A DNA stretch of 64,000 nucleotides, from NCBI RefSeq assembly GCF_963667685.1, contig NZ_OY763930.1, positions 1,905,501 through 1,969,500 of the forward strand, read 5' to 3'. The DNA is from Maridesulfovibrio sp. (GTDB lineage: Bacteria; Desulfobacterota; Desulfovibrionia; Desulfovibrionales; Desulfovibrionaceae). The notes beneath the pieces are model-generated. The model made no database searches, was not told where the DNA came from, and saw nothing but the letters and a program-made list of their open reading frames with translations. The position numbers were made by a program, and so were the translations under genes. Below, piece after piece: positions 8,113-17,334 of this stretch (the first letter of the stretch is position 1; each line of letters begins with the position of its first letter).

Positions 8113-8727
8113 ATGAGGTATCAAGGCGAAGAGGCTCTCGGGCTTATCGAAACTCTCGGAATGGTTCCCGCCATCGGCGGTGCGGACCAGATGCTGAAAA
8201 CAGCAGATGTTAAACTCGTCGGTTATGAAAACATCGGTTCTACACTCGTGGCCGTTATGGTCAAGGGTGATGTTGCAGCAGTTAAAGCTTCTGTCGAAGC
8301 CGGATCAGCAGCAGCATCAGAAATCGGTAAACTTACCGCTCAGAACGTAATGCCCCGCCCCATTCGCGGCGTCGGCGACATCGTGTCAGTCCACGGTGTG
8401 GAGACCGCAGACTCCGATGCTTCCGGTCCCCGTCCGCGGGCAATGGGTCTTATCGAAACATTCGGTATTGTTTATATCCTTGAAGCGGCAGACGCAATGA
8501 TGAAGGCCGCTGATGTTGAACTCATCGGTTATGAAAACGTTGCATCCGGATACATTTCCGTTCTGGTTCAGGGTGATGTGGCTGCCTGTCAGGCTGCTGT
8601 TGAAGCCGGCGTGAAGGCTGTGGAACAGATGGAAGCGGAAGTATACGCATCCTTGGTTATCCCCACCCCTCACCACGATCTGGCTCAAATCACCAAGATT
8701 TACGCAATCGAAAACCTGCTTCCCTAG
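8113..8727 (+). CDS. Tandem-domain BMC shell protein (BMC-T type)
   Basis: This 204-residue protein is made of two complete, non-permuted BMC domains (PF00936 type), at about residues 7-92 and 110-195. Each starts with the signature ALGLIET/AMGLIET and contains GADQMLKTADVKLVGYEN or AADAMMKAADVELIGYEN plus GDVAA. Such tandem proteins form pseudohexameric trimers in the shell. A GGAG ribosome binding site lies 5 bp before the ATG. It is the first gene of the operon, right behind the MerR-type promoter. The two domains are much more alike than in EutL, so this is closer to CcmO-like tandem proteins. No iron-sulfur cysteine is seen at the pore position. Confidence 0.9.
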   Translation: MRYQGEEALGLIETLGMVPAIGGADQMLKTADVKLVGYENIGSTLVAVMVKGDVAAVKASVEAGSAAASEIGKLTAQNVMPRPIRGVGDIVSVHGVETADSDASGPRPRAMGLIETFGIVYILEAADAMMKAADVELIGYENVASGYISVLVQGDVAACQAAVEAGVKAVEQMEAEVYASLVIPTPHHDLAQITKIYAIENLLP

Positions 8728-8832
8728 TGGCAGCCGCTCTTGAATTCAGCACCTGAATTTAAGAAACGGACACGGGATTTGGGTTAAAGCCTGGTAGATA
8801 ATAACGTTCAGTCACAGGTAAAGGGGTAAGTG

Positions 8833-10320
8833 ATGATTGTTGACAACGATTTACTCTCCATCCAGCAGGCCAGAATTCTGGCTGAGAACGGGTTCGAAGC
8901 CCAGAAAAAGCTGGCAACCTTTCCGCAGGAAAAGCTGGATGAAATAGTCGAGCACATTGCGGATGCGGTTGAGGGGCATGCCGAAGAGCTGGCGCTCATG
9001 TCTCACGAAGAGACTGACGGTGGCAGATGGCAGGACAAGCTGGTCAAGAACCTTTTTGTCTGTAATCAGGTCCGCAAGGAGCTGCGCGGTATGCGCTGTG
9101 TGGGTGTTATTAACGAAGACCCGCAGAGAAAGATTACCGACATCGGAGTTCCCGTTGGTGTAATCGCTGCCCTATGTCCAGTGACTGGACCGGTGTCTAC
9201 TACGGTCTATAATACCCTGATTGCGTTAAAATCCGGTAACGGTGTTATTTTTTCCCCCCATCCCGCTGCTGTAAAAAGTATTGGCCGGGTTCTGGATATC
9301 ATGATTGAAGCCGGAGAAGCCTGCGGGCTTCCCGAAGGCAGTATTTCCTATCTGGAAACTGTCACCAAGAGTGGAACCTGTGAACTTATGGGTCACAGGA
9401 ACATCTCGCTGATCATGGTGACCGGAGTCCCCGGAATGATTAAGTATGCTCAGCAAACAGGTAAACCGGTCATTTACGGGGGAACCGGCAACGGTCCGGC
9501 TTTCATCGAACGTACTGCCAACATTGGGCAGGCTGTTCAGGACATTATTGCAAGCAAGACTTTTGATAACGGGATTGCTCCTTCAGCGGAGCAATCCATC
9601 GTTGTCGATTCCTGTGTTGCAGATGATGTCCGCAAGTCTCTGACTTCCTGCGGTGCATACTTCATGTCTGAATGTGAGGCTGATTCTCTGGCCGAACTGT
9701 TCATTGCACCCGACGGTCAGCGCAGAAAAGGTATGGCCGGACAATCGGCGCAGGTTCTGGCCAGTAGAGCCGGTTTCCGAGTCCCCGACACTACCACCGT
9801 TCTGGTGGCGGAGCGTAAGTACGTTTCCGACACCGACCCCTACTACAGAGAATTTCTTTCTCCGGTTCTGGCTCTTTACGTTGAAGACGACTGGATGCAC
9901 GCTTGTGAAAAGTGCATTGAACTTTTGCTTCACGAAAGGAACGCCCACACCCTGGTCATTCACTCCGCAGATGAGGATGTGATTCTCCAGTTCGCTCTTA
10001 AAAAGCCTGTCGGACGTCTTCTGGTCAACACGCCGGCTGCTTTCGGCGGCATGGGCGCAACAACCAATCTGTTCCCCTCTATGACACTCGGCAGTTCTTC
10101 TGCCGGTTTCGGCATCACTTCCGACAACGTTTCCCCCATGAACCTGATCTACGTAAGAAAGGTCGGGCACGGGGTTAAAAGCGCGGCTGATGTATTGGGA
10201 ACGTCTGGTCAGGGTACCGGTCAATACAAACTAAATATAAACGATTCCAATGTCGTGCAGGTCATCCAAAAGATCCTGCAACAGGCCATTGAAGCCATAG
10301 ATGATCCTGCGGATCGCTAA
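8833..10320 (+). CDS. CoA-acylating aldehyde dehydrogenase paralogue lacking the catalytic cysteine
   Basis: This 495-residue protein aligns throughout with the active-type aldehyde dehydrogenase at 14593 (shared N-terminus DLLSIQ-AR, cofactor region SGN-VIF-PHP, C-terminal NLFPSMTLG). At the active-site segment, however, it reads FDNGIAPSAEQ where the paralogue has [11 protein letters not shown], so the nucleophilic Cys is Pro250 (codon CCT at 9580). It should not form the thioester needed for acetyl-CoA synthesis. After residue 455 a Gly-rich linker and an amphipathic helix (VVQVIQKILQQAIEAI) look like an encapsulation peptide. It may be a structural partner of the active enzyme or a scaffold. 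I prefer the ATG at 8833 (AAGGGG six bases upstream) over the GTG at 8830. Confidence 0.9.
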   Translation: MIVDNDLLSIQQARILAENGFEAQKKLATFPQEKLDEIVEHIADAVEGHAEELALMSHEETDGGRWQDKLVKNLFVCNQVRKELRGMRCVGVINEDPQRKITDIGVPVGVIAALCPVTGPVSTTVYNTLIALKSGNGVIFSPHPAAVKSIGRVLDIMIEAGEACGLPEGSISYLETVTKSGTCELMGHRNISLIMVTGVPGMIKYAQQTGKPVIYGGTGNGPAFIERTANIGQAVQDIIASKTFDNGIAPSAEQSIVVDSCVADDVRKSLTSCGAYFMSECEADSLAELFIAPDGQRRKGMAGQSAQVLASRAGFRVPDTTTVLVAERKYVSDTDPYYREFLSPVLALYVEDDWMHACEKCIELLLHERNAHTLVIHSADEDVILQFALKKPVGRLLVNTPAAFGGMGATTNLFPSMTLGSSSAGFGITSDNVSPMNLIYVRKVGHGVKSAADVLGTSGQGTGQYKLNINDSNVVQVIQKILQQAIEAIDDPADR

Positions 10321-10350
10321 GAATCAAATCCCTTAAACGGAGGAAATACA

Positions 10351-12903
10351 GTGGATCTTCAAAGTTTTTCCAACAAGCTTGCTGAAGCTACAAAAAACCT
10401 TACCGATGCAGAACGTGCCTCGCTGAAGAAAATTTTCGAAGGCGTTTCCGCAGAGGTCTTCAAAGAAAATGCTGAACAGCCTGCAGCTGCGGCTCCTGCT
10501 GCCTGCACCGAGACCAAAGGTATTCCCAATGGTCCTACCGAGCGTCATGTCAAACTGAAAGAGAACTTCCTCAAACAGGTTCCTTCTATCAGCATTGAGT
10601 CCGCTCGTGTCATGACCGAAATCGCCAAGGCCAATCCCGGTATTCCTCCGGCAATCCTGCGCGGTAAAAGTTTCCGTGCGAGTTGCGAACAGGCTCCTCT
10701 TGTAATTCAGGATCACGAGCTCATCGTTGGTAACCCTACCGGTGCTCCCCGTCGCGCTTCCTTCTCTCCTGAAATCGCATGGCGCTGGATGAGAGACGAG
10801 CTGGACACCATTGCTTACCGCCCTCAGGACCCCTTCTACATTTCTGAAGAAGACAAGAAATACATGAAGGATGTCCTTTTCCCCTTCTGGGAAAGCAAGT
10901 CCCTCGACGAATACTGCGAAGGCCAGTACCGCGAAGCTGGTCTCTGGGAACTCTCTGCTGAGTCTTACGTTTCCGACTGCTCTTACCACGCTGTGAACGG
11001 CGGTGGTGACTCCAACCCCGGTTATGATGTCATCCTTATGAAAAAAGGTATGCTCGATATCAAAGCCGAAGCTGAAGCGCATCTCGAAGAACTCGATTAC
11101 GAGAATCCCGAAGATCTTGATAAGATTTACTTCTATAAGTCCATCATTGACACCGCTGAAGGTGTAATGATCTATGCTAAGCGTATGTCCGAGTACGCAG
11201 CTCAGAAAGCCGCTCAGGAAACCGATCCAAAGCGTAAAGCTGAACTGCTTAAAATCTCTGAAGTTAACGCTCGTGTACCTGCCCACAAGCCCGAAACTTT
11301 CTGGGAAGCTATTCAGGCAGTATGGACTATTGAGTCTCTGCTGGTTGTTGAAGAAAACCAGACCGGTATGTCCATCGGACGTGTTGACCAGTACATGTAC
11401 CCCTTCTTCAAGGCTGACCTTGAAGCCGGACGCATGACTGAATACGAAGCATTCGACCTCGCCGGTTGTATGCTTGTTAAGATGTCTGAAATGATGTGGC
11501 TTACCAGTGAAGATGCTTCCAAATTCTTCGCCGGTTATCAGCCTTTCGTAAACATGTGCGTTGGTGGTGTTACCCGTGAAGGTTTCGACGCAACCAACGA
11601 CCTGACCTACCTGCTCATGGACGCGGTTCGTCACGTTAGAATTTACCAGCCTTCCCTCGCTACCCGCGTTCACAACAAGTCTCCTCAGAAATACCTGAAG
11701 AAGATTGTTGAAGTTATCCGCTCCGGCATGGGTTTCCCCGCTGTTCATTTCGACGACGCGCACATCAAGATGATGCTCGCAAAAGGCGTATCCATTGAAG
11801 ATGCGCGCGATTACTGCCTCATGGGTTGCGTTGAGCCTCAGAAATCCGGTCGTCTCTACCAGTGGACTTCCACTGCTTACACACAGTGGCCCATCTGCAT
11901 CGAGCTGGTCATGAACCACGGTGTGCCTCTCTGGTACGGCAAGCAGGTCTGCCCGGACTTCGGTCCCCTTGAGTCTTACGACACCTACGAAAAATTCGAA
12001 GCTGCCGTTAAAGAAATGATCAAGTACGTGACCAAATGGACTAGCGTTGCAACTGTAATTTCCCAGCGCGTTCATAGGGATCATGCTCCTAAACCCCTCA
12101 TGTCCCTTATGTACGAAGGCACCATGGAGTCCGGTAAGGACGTAGCCTCCGGCGGCGCCATGTACAACTTCGGTCCCGGCGTTGTCTGGTCCGGTCTTGC
12201 AACCTACGCCGACTCCATGGCAGCCATCAAAAAGCTCGTTTTCGATGACAAGAAATACACTCTTGCACAGCTCAACGAAGCATTGATTGCAGAATTCAAG
12301 GGCTATGACCAGATCAAGGCTGACTGCCTTGCAGCACCTAAATACGGAAACGACGATGACTACGTAGATATGATCTGCGCTGACCTCGTTCACTTCACCG
12401 AAACTGAGCACCGCAAGTACAAGACCCTGTACTCCGTACTCAGCCACGGAACTCTGTCCATCTCAAACAACACTCCTTTCGGTCAGCTGCTCGGCGCATC
12501 CGCTAACGGCCGTGACGCCTGGATGCCTCTTTCCGACGGTATCAGCCCGACTCAGGGTGCTGACTACAAAGGCCCCACCGCGGTTATCAAGTCTGTTTCC
12601 AAGATGGCTAACGACATGATGAACATCGGTATGGTTCATAACTTCAAGATTATGGCCGGACTGCTCGATACCCCCGAAGGTGAAAACTCCATTATTACCC
12701 TGCTTCGTACCGCAAGCGCACTTGGTAACGGAGAAATGCAGTTCAACTATCTTGATAACGCAACTCTTCTCGATGCCCAGAAGCATCCCGAGAATTACCG
12801 TGACCTCGTTGTACGCGTAGCCGGATACTCTGCATTCTTCGTAGAGCTCTGCAAAGACGTACAGGATGAAATCATCAGCCGTACCATGATGAACGACATC
12901 TAG
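10351..12903 (+). CDS. cutC: Choline trimethylamine-lyase, glycyl radical enzyme
   Basis: This 850-residue enzyme cleaves choline to trimethylamine and acetaldehyde inside the microcompartment. Active-site residues known from Desulfovibrio CutC are all present at a constant +4 offset: Asp220 (NGGGDSNPG), Phe399, Cys493 and Glu495 (MGCVEP), Thr506 (WTST) and the radical Gly825 (RVAGYSAFF). Isethionate lyase, glycerol dehydratase and propanediol dehydratase would differ at these sites. An N-terminal helix (residues 1-40) plus an Ala/Pro-rich linker (about 43-53) is a probable encapsulation peptide. GTG start with a strong GGAGG ribosome binding site. It is followed by its activase. Requires anaerobic conditions. 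Confidence 0.97.
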   Translation: MDLQSFSNKLAEATKNLTDAERASLKKIFEGVSAEVFKENAEQPAAAAPAACTETKGIPNGPTERHVKLKENFLKQVPSISIESARVMTEIAKANPGIPPAILRGKSFRASCEQAPLVIQDHELIVGNPTGAPRRASFSPEIAWRWMRDELDTIAYRPQDPFYISEEDKKYMKDVLFPFWESKSLDEYCEGQYREAGLWELSAESYVSDCSYHAVNGGGDSNPGYDVILMKKGMLDIKAEAEAHLEELDYENPEDLDKIYFYKSIIDTAEGVMIYAKRMSEYAAQKAAQETDPKRKAELLKISEVNARVPAHKPETFWEAIQAVWTIESLLVVEENQTGMSIGRVDQYMYPFFKADLEAGRMTEYEAFDLAGCMLVKMSEMMWLTSEDASKFFAGYQPFVNMCVGGVTREGFDATNDLTYLLMDAVRHVRIYQPSLATRVHNKSPQKYLKKIVEVIRSGMGFPAVHFDDAHIKMMLAKGVSIEDARDYCLMGCVEPQKSGRLYQWTSTAYTQWPICIELVMNHGVPLWYGKQVCPDFGPLESYDTYEKFEAAVKEMIKYVTKWTSVATVISQRVHRDHAPKPLMSLMYEGTMESGKDVASGGAMYNFGPGVVWSGLATYADSMAAIKKLVFDDKKYTLAQLNEALIAEFKGYDQIKADCLAAPKYGNDDDYVDMICADLVHFTETEHRKYKTLYSVLSHGTLSISNNTPFGQLLGASANGRDAWMPLSDGISPTQGADYKGPTAVIKSVSKMANDMMNIGMVHNFKIMAGLLDTPEGENSIITLLRTASALGNGEMQFNYLDNATLLDAQKHPENYRDLVVRVAGYSAFFVELCKDVQDEIISRTMMNDI

Positions 12904-12969
12904 GTCTATTACTGATTAAATGAAAGTCCCTCGGGATTTGAAGTAACAACGCAGCAAGAGATAAGTATC

Positions 12970-13899
12970 GTGATCGAAAGAAAAGCTCAGATATTCAACG
13001 TCCAGAAGTACAATATGCATGACGGACCGGGAGTACGGACTCTCGTCTTCTTTCAGGGTTGCCCCCTGCGCTGTGAATGGTGCTCAAATCCCGAGGGACA
13101 GTTTAAAAAACACGAGATCCTTTACAAAAAGGATCAGTGTATCAACTGCGGGGCATGTGTCCCCGTCTGTCCCGTTGGTATCCATAAAATGGATGCGGCC
13201 GGAGAACACATAATCGACCGCGATATTGAATGTGTCGGCTGTCGTAAGTGTGAAGTAGCCTGCCTACAGAGTGCGCTGGCCATTGTGGGCGAAACAAAGA
13301 CAATTTCTGAACTGCTCGATATTATTGAAGAGGACCGCCCTTTCTACGAAACATCCGGTGGCGGGGTGACTCTCGGCGGCGGTGAAGTGCTGTCCCAGCC
13401 CGAAGCTGCGGCGAGCCTGCTGCAGGCCTGCAAGCAGCGCGGCATCAATACAGCCATTGAAACCTGTGGTTATGCTCGTCCGGAAGTGATCGAAAAGGTT
13501 GCTCCCTTTGTGGACCTCTTTCTTTTTGACGTCAAACATATGAATTCCGAACGCCACCGTGAAATCACCGGTGTGCGCAATGAGATGATTCTCCAGAACT
13601 TGGTCTGGCTTCTTGAAAACAGGCATAACGTGAAGATCAGAATGCCCATGCTTAAAGGCGTCAATGATGGAGAAGAGGAAATCCTGCAGCTGGTAGAGCT
13701 GCTTAAGCCCTATCAGGATTTAAAAAATTTCAAGGGAGTGGACCTGCTTCCTTATCATAAGATGGGCGTCAACAAGTACACCCAGCTTGGCTGGGATTAC
13801 CCGGTCGCAGGTGATCCAAAACTCAGCGAAGCCGATCTTGAGCGCATTGAGCAGGCCATCAGCAAATACAATTTTCCAGTCGCGGTAGTTAGACATTAA
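12970..13899 (+). CDS. cutD: CutC-activating radical SAM enzyme
   Basis: This 309-residue glycyl-radical-enzyme activase installs the Gly825 radical on CutC using S-adenosylmethionine. The radical SAM motif CPLRCEWC is near residue 30. It is followed by a ferredoxin-like insert with two four-cysteine sets (CINCGACVPVC and CVGCRKCEVAC), as in other activases, and the later motif SGGGVTLGGGE. GTG start, 66 bp after cutC. Cytosolic, or enclosed with CutC; no encapsulation peptide is obvious. Confidence 0.95.
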   Translation: MIERKAQIFNVQKYNMHDGPGVRTLVFFQGCPLRCEWCSNPEGQFKKHEILYKKDQCINCGACVPVCPVGIHKMDAAGEHIIDRDIECVGCRKCEVACLQSALAIVGETKTISELLDIIEEDRPFYETSGGGVTLGGGEVLSQPEAAASLLQACKQRGINTAIETCGYARPEVIEKVAPFVDLFLFDVKHMNSERHREITGVRNEMILQNLVWLLENRHNVKIRMPMLKGVNDGEEEILQLVELLKPYQDLKNFKGVDLLPYHKMGVNKYTQLGWDYPVAGDPKLSEADLERIEQAISKYNFPVAVVRH

Positions 13900-13916
13900 T
13901 TAGAGGGGATAGATCT

Positions 13917-14588
13917 ATGGACGCACTTGGATTCATCGAAACAAAAGGGCTGCTGGCCGCTGTTGAAGGAGCAGACGCAATGCTCAAGGCTGCTGCAGTT
14001 ACCCTGCTGGAGAAAAATATTTCCGGCGGCGGTTTAGTTACCGTAACTGTTAGCGGAGAAGTCTCCGCGGTACAGGCTTCCGTTGAAGCCGGTGCAGCTG
14101 CCATCAGGCGCATCGCAGGAACAGAGCTCGTTTCTCAGCATGTGATAGCTCGGCCTTACGATGAAATCAGTAAGATTATCGCAACCAGCGCTCCGGTAGT
14201 GGAAAAAGAAATTTCGCGGGAAGTCGCACAATCACCCGCTTCTGCGGAAGAGCAGGCTGGGTCGGCTCTCGTGGAAGAAAAAGTCGAAGCTGAAGATGTT
14301 TCTGAAGTAGAGCCTGAGGTTCTGAAAGAAGAGATTGAAGCTCCGACAGTGCAGGAGTCCGCACCCGAAGCTGAAAAAACTGTTCCGGAAGCTCCCCGCG
14401 CCGTTAAAGCAAAGGAAGTAACCACGCAGTATAAGCCCGCGGAACTCAGGAAAATGAAAATCAGTAAGGTTCGGCAGATAGCCCGGAACTTGGAAGGAAT
14501 TTCCCTGACCAATGAAGAGGTCAAAAAGGCCACCAAGAAAACCCTTATTGACGCGATTATAAATGTTACCAGGCAGATAGAGGAGTAA
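13917..14588 (+). CDS. BMC-H shell protein with acidic linker and Rho_N/SAP-like C-terminal domain
   Basis: This 223-residue protein has a canonical BMC domain at residues 1-85 (ALGFIETKG, GADAMLKAA, SGEVSAVQASVEAG). A Glu/Ala/Pro-rich linker of about 70 residues follows. A basic C-terminal domain (about 175-223: LRKMKISKVRQIARNLEG, then KKATKKTLIDAI) has the spacing of Rho N-terminal/SAP-like helical folds that bind nucleic acid. PduK and EutK are precedents for hexameric shell proteins with extra C-terminal domains; EutK's is helix-turn-helix-like. The tail could face the lumen or cytosol and recruit cargo, RNA or DNA. The assignment of the tail is by pattern only. Confidence 0.8.
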   Translation: MDALGFIETKGLLAAVEGADAMLKAAAVTLLEKNISGGGLVTVTVSGEVSAVQASVEAGAAAIRRIAGTELVSQHVIARPYDEISKIIATSAPVVEKEISREVAQSPASAEEQAGSALVEEKVEAEDVSEVEPEVLKEEIEAPTVQESAPEAEKTVPEAPRAVKAKEVTTQYKPAELRKMKISKVRQIARNLEGISLTNEEVKKATKKTLIDAIINVTRQIEE

Positions 14589-14592
14589 TCCA

Positions 14593-16038
14593 ATGGTAGA
14601 CAAAGATTTATTGTCCATTCAAGAAGCCCGTTCACTGGTTCGTGCCGCCAAGAAAGCTCAGGCTGAGCTGGCGGAACTGGGTCAGGAAAAGGTTGACGGC
14701 ATTGTAAAGGCTATTTCCGAAGCAGCTTACGCTCAGGCTGAATCTCTTGCTGCGCTTGCAGTTGAAGAAACAGGTTTCGGTAAGGTTCAAGACAAGAAAG
14801 CCAAGAACGTTCTCGCAAGTAAAAGCCTTTTCGAAGCAATCAAAGATATGAAAACTATCGGTGTGCTTTGCGACGACAAGGAAAGGAAAGTTGTCGAGAT
14901 CGCCGTACCTATGGGTGTTATCGCAGGGATCGTTCCCTCCACCAACCCCACATCTACGACTATCTATAAGTCCATGATTGCCCTGAAGTCCGGGAACGCG
15001 ATTGTTTTCACTCCGCACCCCAGCGCAAAGAAATGCATCGGTAAAACCGTTGAAATGATCCGTTCCGTACTCCACGATTGCGGCGTATGCGAAGATCTGG
15101 TCAGCGTAATGAGCGTTCCTACCATTCAGGGTAGCGGCGAGCTTATGAAAGTAGCCGACCTTATTCTTGCCACCGGTGGTCCGGGCATGGTTAAAGCTGC
15201 ATACAGCTCCGGTACCCCCGCCCTCGGTGTTGGTGCTGGTAACGTACCCGCTTACATCGAAAGAAGCGCGGACATCAAAGATGCCGTGACCAAGATTTTT
15301 GCAAGTAAGACCTTTGACAACGGCACTGTCTGCGCATCCGAGCAGTCTGTTATCACCGAGTCCTGCATTGCAGAGCAGGTTAAATACGAACTGAGCGCCC
15401 AGGGCGGTTATTTCCTTTACGGTGAAGATCTGGCCAAAGTTAAAGCTGTCATGGAACGTGGAAACGGCTCTATGAACCCTGCAATTGTAGGCCGCGATGC
15501 TGCTTACATCGCAAATCTGGCCGGCATCACCGTGCCCGCTGGAACCCGTCTGCTCATCTCTGATGAAAAAGGCGTCGGTGCGAAGTACCCCTTCTCCAAG
15601 GAAAAACTTACCGCACTGCTCGGCTTTTACGTTGTTGAAGATTGGAAGGAAGCTTGTGAGCTGTGCCACGCACTGCTGGAAAACGGCGGTATCGGCCACT
15701 CCCTCGCAATTCATTCCAAGAATGAAGAAGTTATCCGTGAATTCGGTATGAAGAAGCCCGTTTCCAGAATGCTGGTTAACACTCCGTCCACCCACGGTGC
15801 TGTTGGTCTCTCTACCTCTCTCTTCCCCTCCTTTACCCTTGGTTGCGGTACTGTAGGCGGAAGTGCGACTTCCGATAACGTTACTCCGCTCAACCTCATG
15901 AACGTGAGAAGAATTGCTTACGATCTCGGGAATACCTGCTGTGCAGCAGCTCCTGCTTCATCCGTAGCAGCTTCCGATTCCATCGACGTGCAGGCAATCA
16001 CCGCCATGATCGTCGAGCAGCTCAAACAGATGGCATAG
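14593..16038 (+). CDS. cutF: CoA-acylating acetaldehyde dehydrogenase
   Basis: This 481-residue enzyme of the PduP/EutE type oxidises acetaldehyde to acetyl-CoA with NAD+. The catalytic Cys247 is present in [12 protein letters not shown], and the cofactor motif [16 protein letters not shown] is intact. The C-terminus has an Ala/Ser-rich linker ([13 protein letters not shown]) and an amphipathic helix ([13 protein letters not shown]), a typical encapsulation peptide, so it is predicted luminal. It follows the BMC-H fusion gene by 4 bp. It is about 60% shorter in linker than, and otherwise collinear with, the cysteine-less paralogue at 8833. Confidence 0.93.
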   Translation: MVDKDLLSIQEARSLVRAAKKAQAELAELGQEKVDGIVKAISEAAYAQAESLAALAVEETGFGKVQDKKAKNVLASKSLFEAIKDMKTIGVLCDDKERKVVEIAVPMGVIAGIVPSTNPTSTTIYKSMIALKSGNAIVFTPHPSAKKCIGKTVEMIRSVLHDCGVCEDLVSVMSVPTIQGSGELMKVADLILATGGPGMVKAAYSSGTPALGVGAGNVPAYIERSADIKDAVTKIFASKTFDNGTVCASEQSVITESCIAEQVKYELSAQGGYFLYGEDLAKVKAVMERGNGSMNPAIVGRDAAYIANLAGITVPAGTRLLISDEKGVGAKYPFSKEKLTALLGFYVVEDWKEACELCHALLENGGIGHSLAIHSKNEEVIREFGMKKPVSRMLVNTPSTHGAVGLSTSLFPSFTLGCGTVGGSATSDNVTPLNLMNVRRIAYDLGNTCCAAAPASSVAASDSIDVQAITAMIVEQLKQMA

Positions 16039-16143
16039 CCGGAAGCCAAAGCTTCCCGCTCAAAATAAAAAAGCGATTCCCGCATAAGGGAATAGAGGGT
16101 GGTCCCTGCTGGGGCCGATAAATCAATTTAAAGGAGAACAAAA

Positions 16144-16428
16144 ATGTCCTCATTGAACGCACTGGGTATGATTGAAACCAAAGGTCTCGTTGGCGCAGTT
16201 GAAGCAGCTGACGCAATGGTAAAAGCAGCAAACGTAACTCTGGTCGGTAAGACTCAGGTTGGCGGCGGTCTCGTTACTGTTATGGTTCGCGGTGATGTTG
16301 GTGCTGTTAAAGCAGCAACCGACGCAGGCGCAGCAGCTGCACAGCACGTTGGTGAACTGATCAGCGTTCACGTTATTCCCCGCCCTCACGGCGAAGTTGA
16401 AATCATCCTTCCCAAAGCTGAAGGTTAA
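16144..16428 (+). CDS. Canonical hexameric BMC-H shell protein, copy 1
   Basis: This 94-residue PduA/EutM-type protein has [20 protein letters not shown], the pore-lining region [20 protein letters not shown] and C-terminal [12 protein letters not shown]. Hexamers tile the facets of the shell and let small substrates pass. It is nearly identical to the copy at 20076. A strong AGGAGA site precedes the ATG, and stable hairpins follow the stop, consistent with very high expression. Confidence 0.95.
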   Translation: MSSLNALGMIETKGLVGAVEAADAMVKAANVTLVGKTQVGGGLVTVMVRGDVGAVKAATDAGAAAAQHVGELISVHVIPRPHGEVEIILPKAEG

Positions 16429-16443
16429 TTAATGCTTGTTTGT

Positions 16444-16513
16444 CTCAGGTCCGCCTGAGGCTTCAGGGCCGTGGAAGGGGAGTTCTGCCCGCATGAGCTT
16501 TCCTTTCACGGCC
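16444..16513 (+). promoter_or_regulatory. Tandem hairpins between BMC-H copy 1 and pduL
   Basis: CTCAGG-tccg-CCTGAG (16444-16459) is followed by a longer hairpin GGCCGTG (16467-16473) / CACGGCC (16507-16513) with further AAGG/CCTT pairing. There is no U-run, so an mRNA-stabilising or partially terminating role is more likely than full termination. Confidence 0.55.
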
Positions 16514-16541
16514 AAATCAAACAACAAAATTTTACCAAGAC

Positions 16542-17213
16542 ATGAGCATGAACGAACAAGCCATCAATGAGATTATGGAAGGGGTCATCAAGGGCGTTAT
16601 CAACCAGTTGAAGACCGAAGCTCCCAATGTATCCGTTTCCTGCGGTGCAACCGGACCCATCCCCGTAGAACTTTCCGCCCGCCACGTTCACCTCAGCGAG
16701 CAGGATGCTCTTGAACTTTTCGGTAAACCTTTGACTCCGGTGCGGGAACTTTCCCAGCCCGGACAGTTTCTCTGTGAAGAGAGAGTGCGTCTCATCGGGC
16801 CCAAAGGCGTTATGGATAACGTCGCAGTGCTCGGTCCCGCACGTTCCGCATCACAGGTCGAAATTTCCAACACTGAAGCGCGTACTCTGGGCATTAAAGC
16901 TCCGGTTCGCCAGTCCGGTGACATCAAAGGAACTCCAGGTATCATCCTCGCTTCGCAGACCGGCATAGTCGGACTTGAAGAGGGTGTTATCGTTGCTGCC
17001 CGCCATATCCACATGTCCCCCGAAGACGGGGACAAGTTCGGAGTGAAAGATAATGACCGCGTATGTGTCCGCCTTGAAAGCGAACGCCCGGTTATTCTTG
17101 AAGACGTCGTTTGCCGCGTTCATCCCGAATTCAAGCTGGCTATGCATATAGATCCTGATGAAGGCAACAGCGCAGGCTGGAATAAGTCTGTTACCGGTAA
17201 GATTGTAAGATAA
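16542..17213 (+). CDS. pduL: PduL-type phosphotransacylase
   Basis: This 223-residue enzyme converts acetyl-CoA and phosphate into acetyl phosphate, recycling CoA inside the shell; acetate kinase elsewhere would then make ATP. The zinc-binding motifs SARHVHLS and AARHIHMSPEDG and the C-terminal IDPDEGNSAGW are PduL hallmarks. The first 25 residues (NEQAINEIMEGVIKGVINQL) form an amphipathic helix typical of a PduL encapsulation peptide. The ribosome binding site is weak; ATGs at 16542 and 16548 are both possible. Confidence 0.93.
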   Translation: MSMNEQAINEIMEGVIKGVINQLKTEAPNVSVSCGATGPIPVELSARHVHLSEQDALELFGKPLTPVRELSQPGQFLCEERVRLIGPKGVMDNVAVLGPARSASQVEISNTEARTLGIKAPVRQSGDIKGTPGIILASQTGIVGLEEGVIVAARHIHMSPEDGDKFGVKDNDRVCVRLESERPVILEDVVCRVHPEFKLAMHIDPDEGNSAGWNKSVTGKIVR

Positions 17214-17240
17214 GATATGCCCCCGGCATTCATGCTGGGG

Positions 17241-17302
17241 GCCTTACACCCTTCTGCAAGAGGGGTAAGAATCACAAAACCCTTTGTTAAGGCTTCGCCG
17301 CT
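17241..17302. repeat. Dispersed intergenic repeat, partial copy
   Basis: Downstream of pduL: a CCCTTCTGCAAGAGGGG hairpin, AAGAATCACAAAACC and the module end GGCTTCGCCG. Diverged copy of the family best seen at 62594-62775. Confidence 0.6.
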
Positions 17303-17334
17303 TATTTAAGTTGTGCGGGGAGAGAGTTTAGATC

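Noticed and set aside
10333-12447. Long antisense open frame (about 700 codons) opposite cutC
   Set aside because: Shadow of a highly expressed, codon-biased gene on the other strand; no domain features and no ribosome binding site.
10351-12903. Alternative identity of the glycyl radical enzyme as isethionate lyase or propanediol dehydratase
   Set aside because: The CutC residue set Asp220, Phe399, Cys493, Glu495, Thr506 and Gly825 is complete, and no isethionate or propanediol accessory genes are present.
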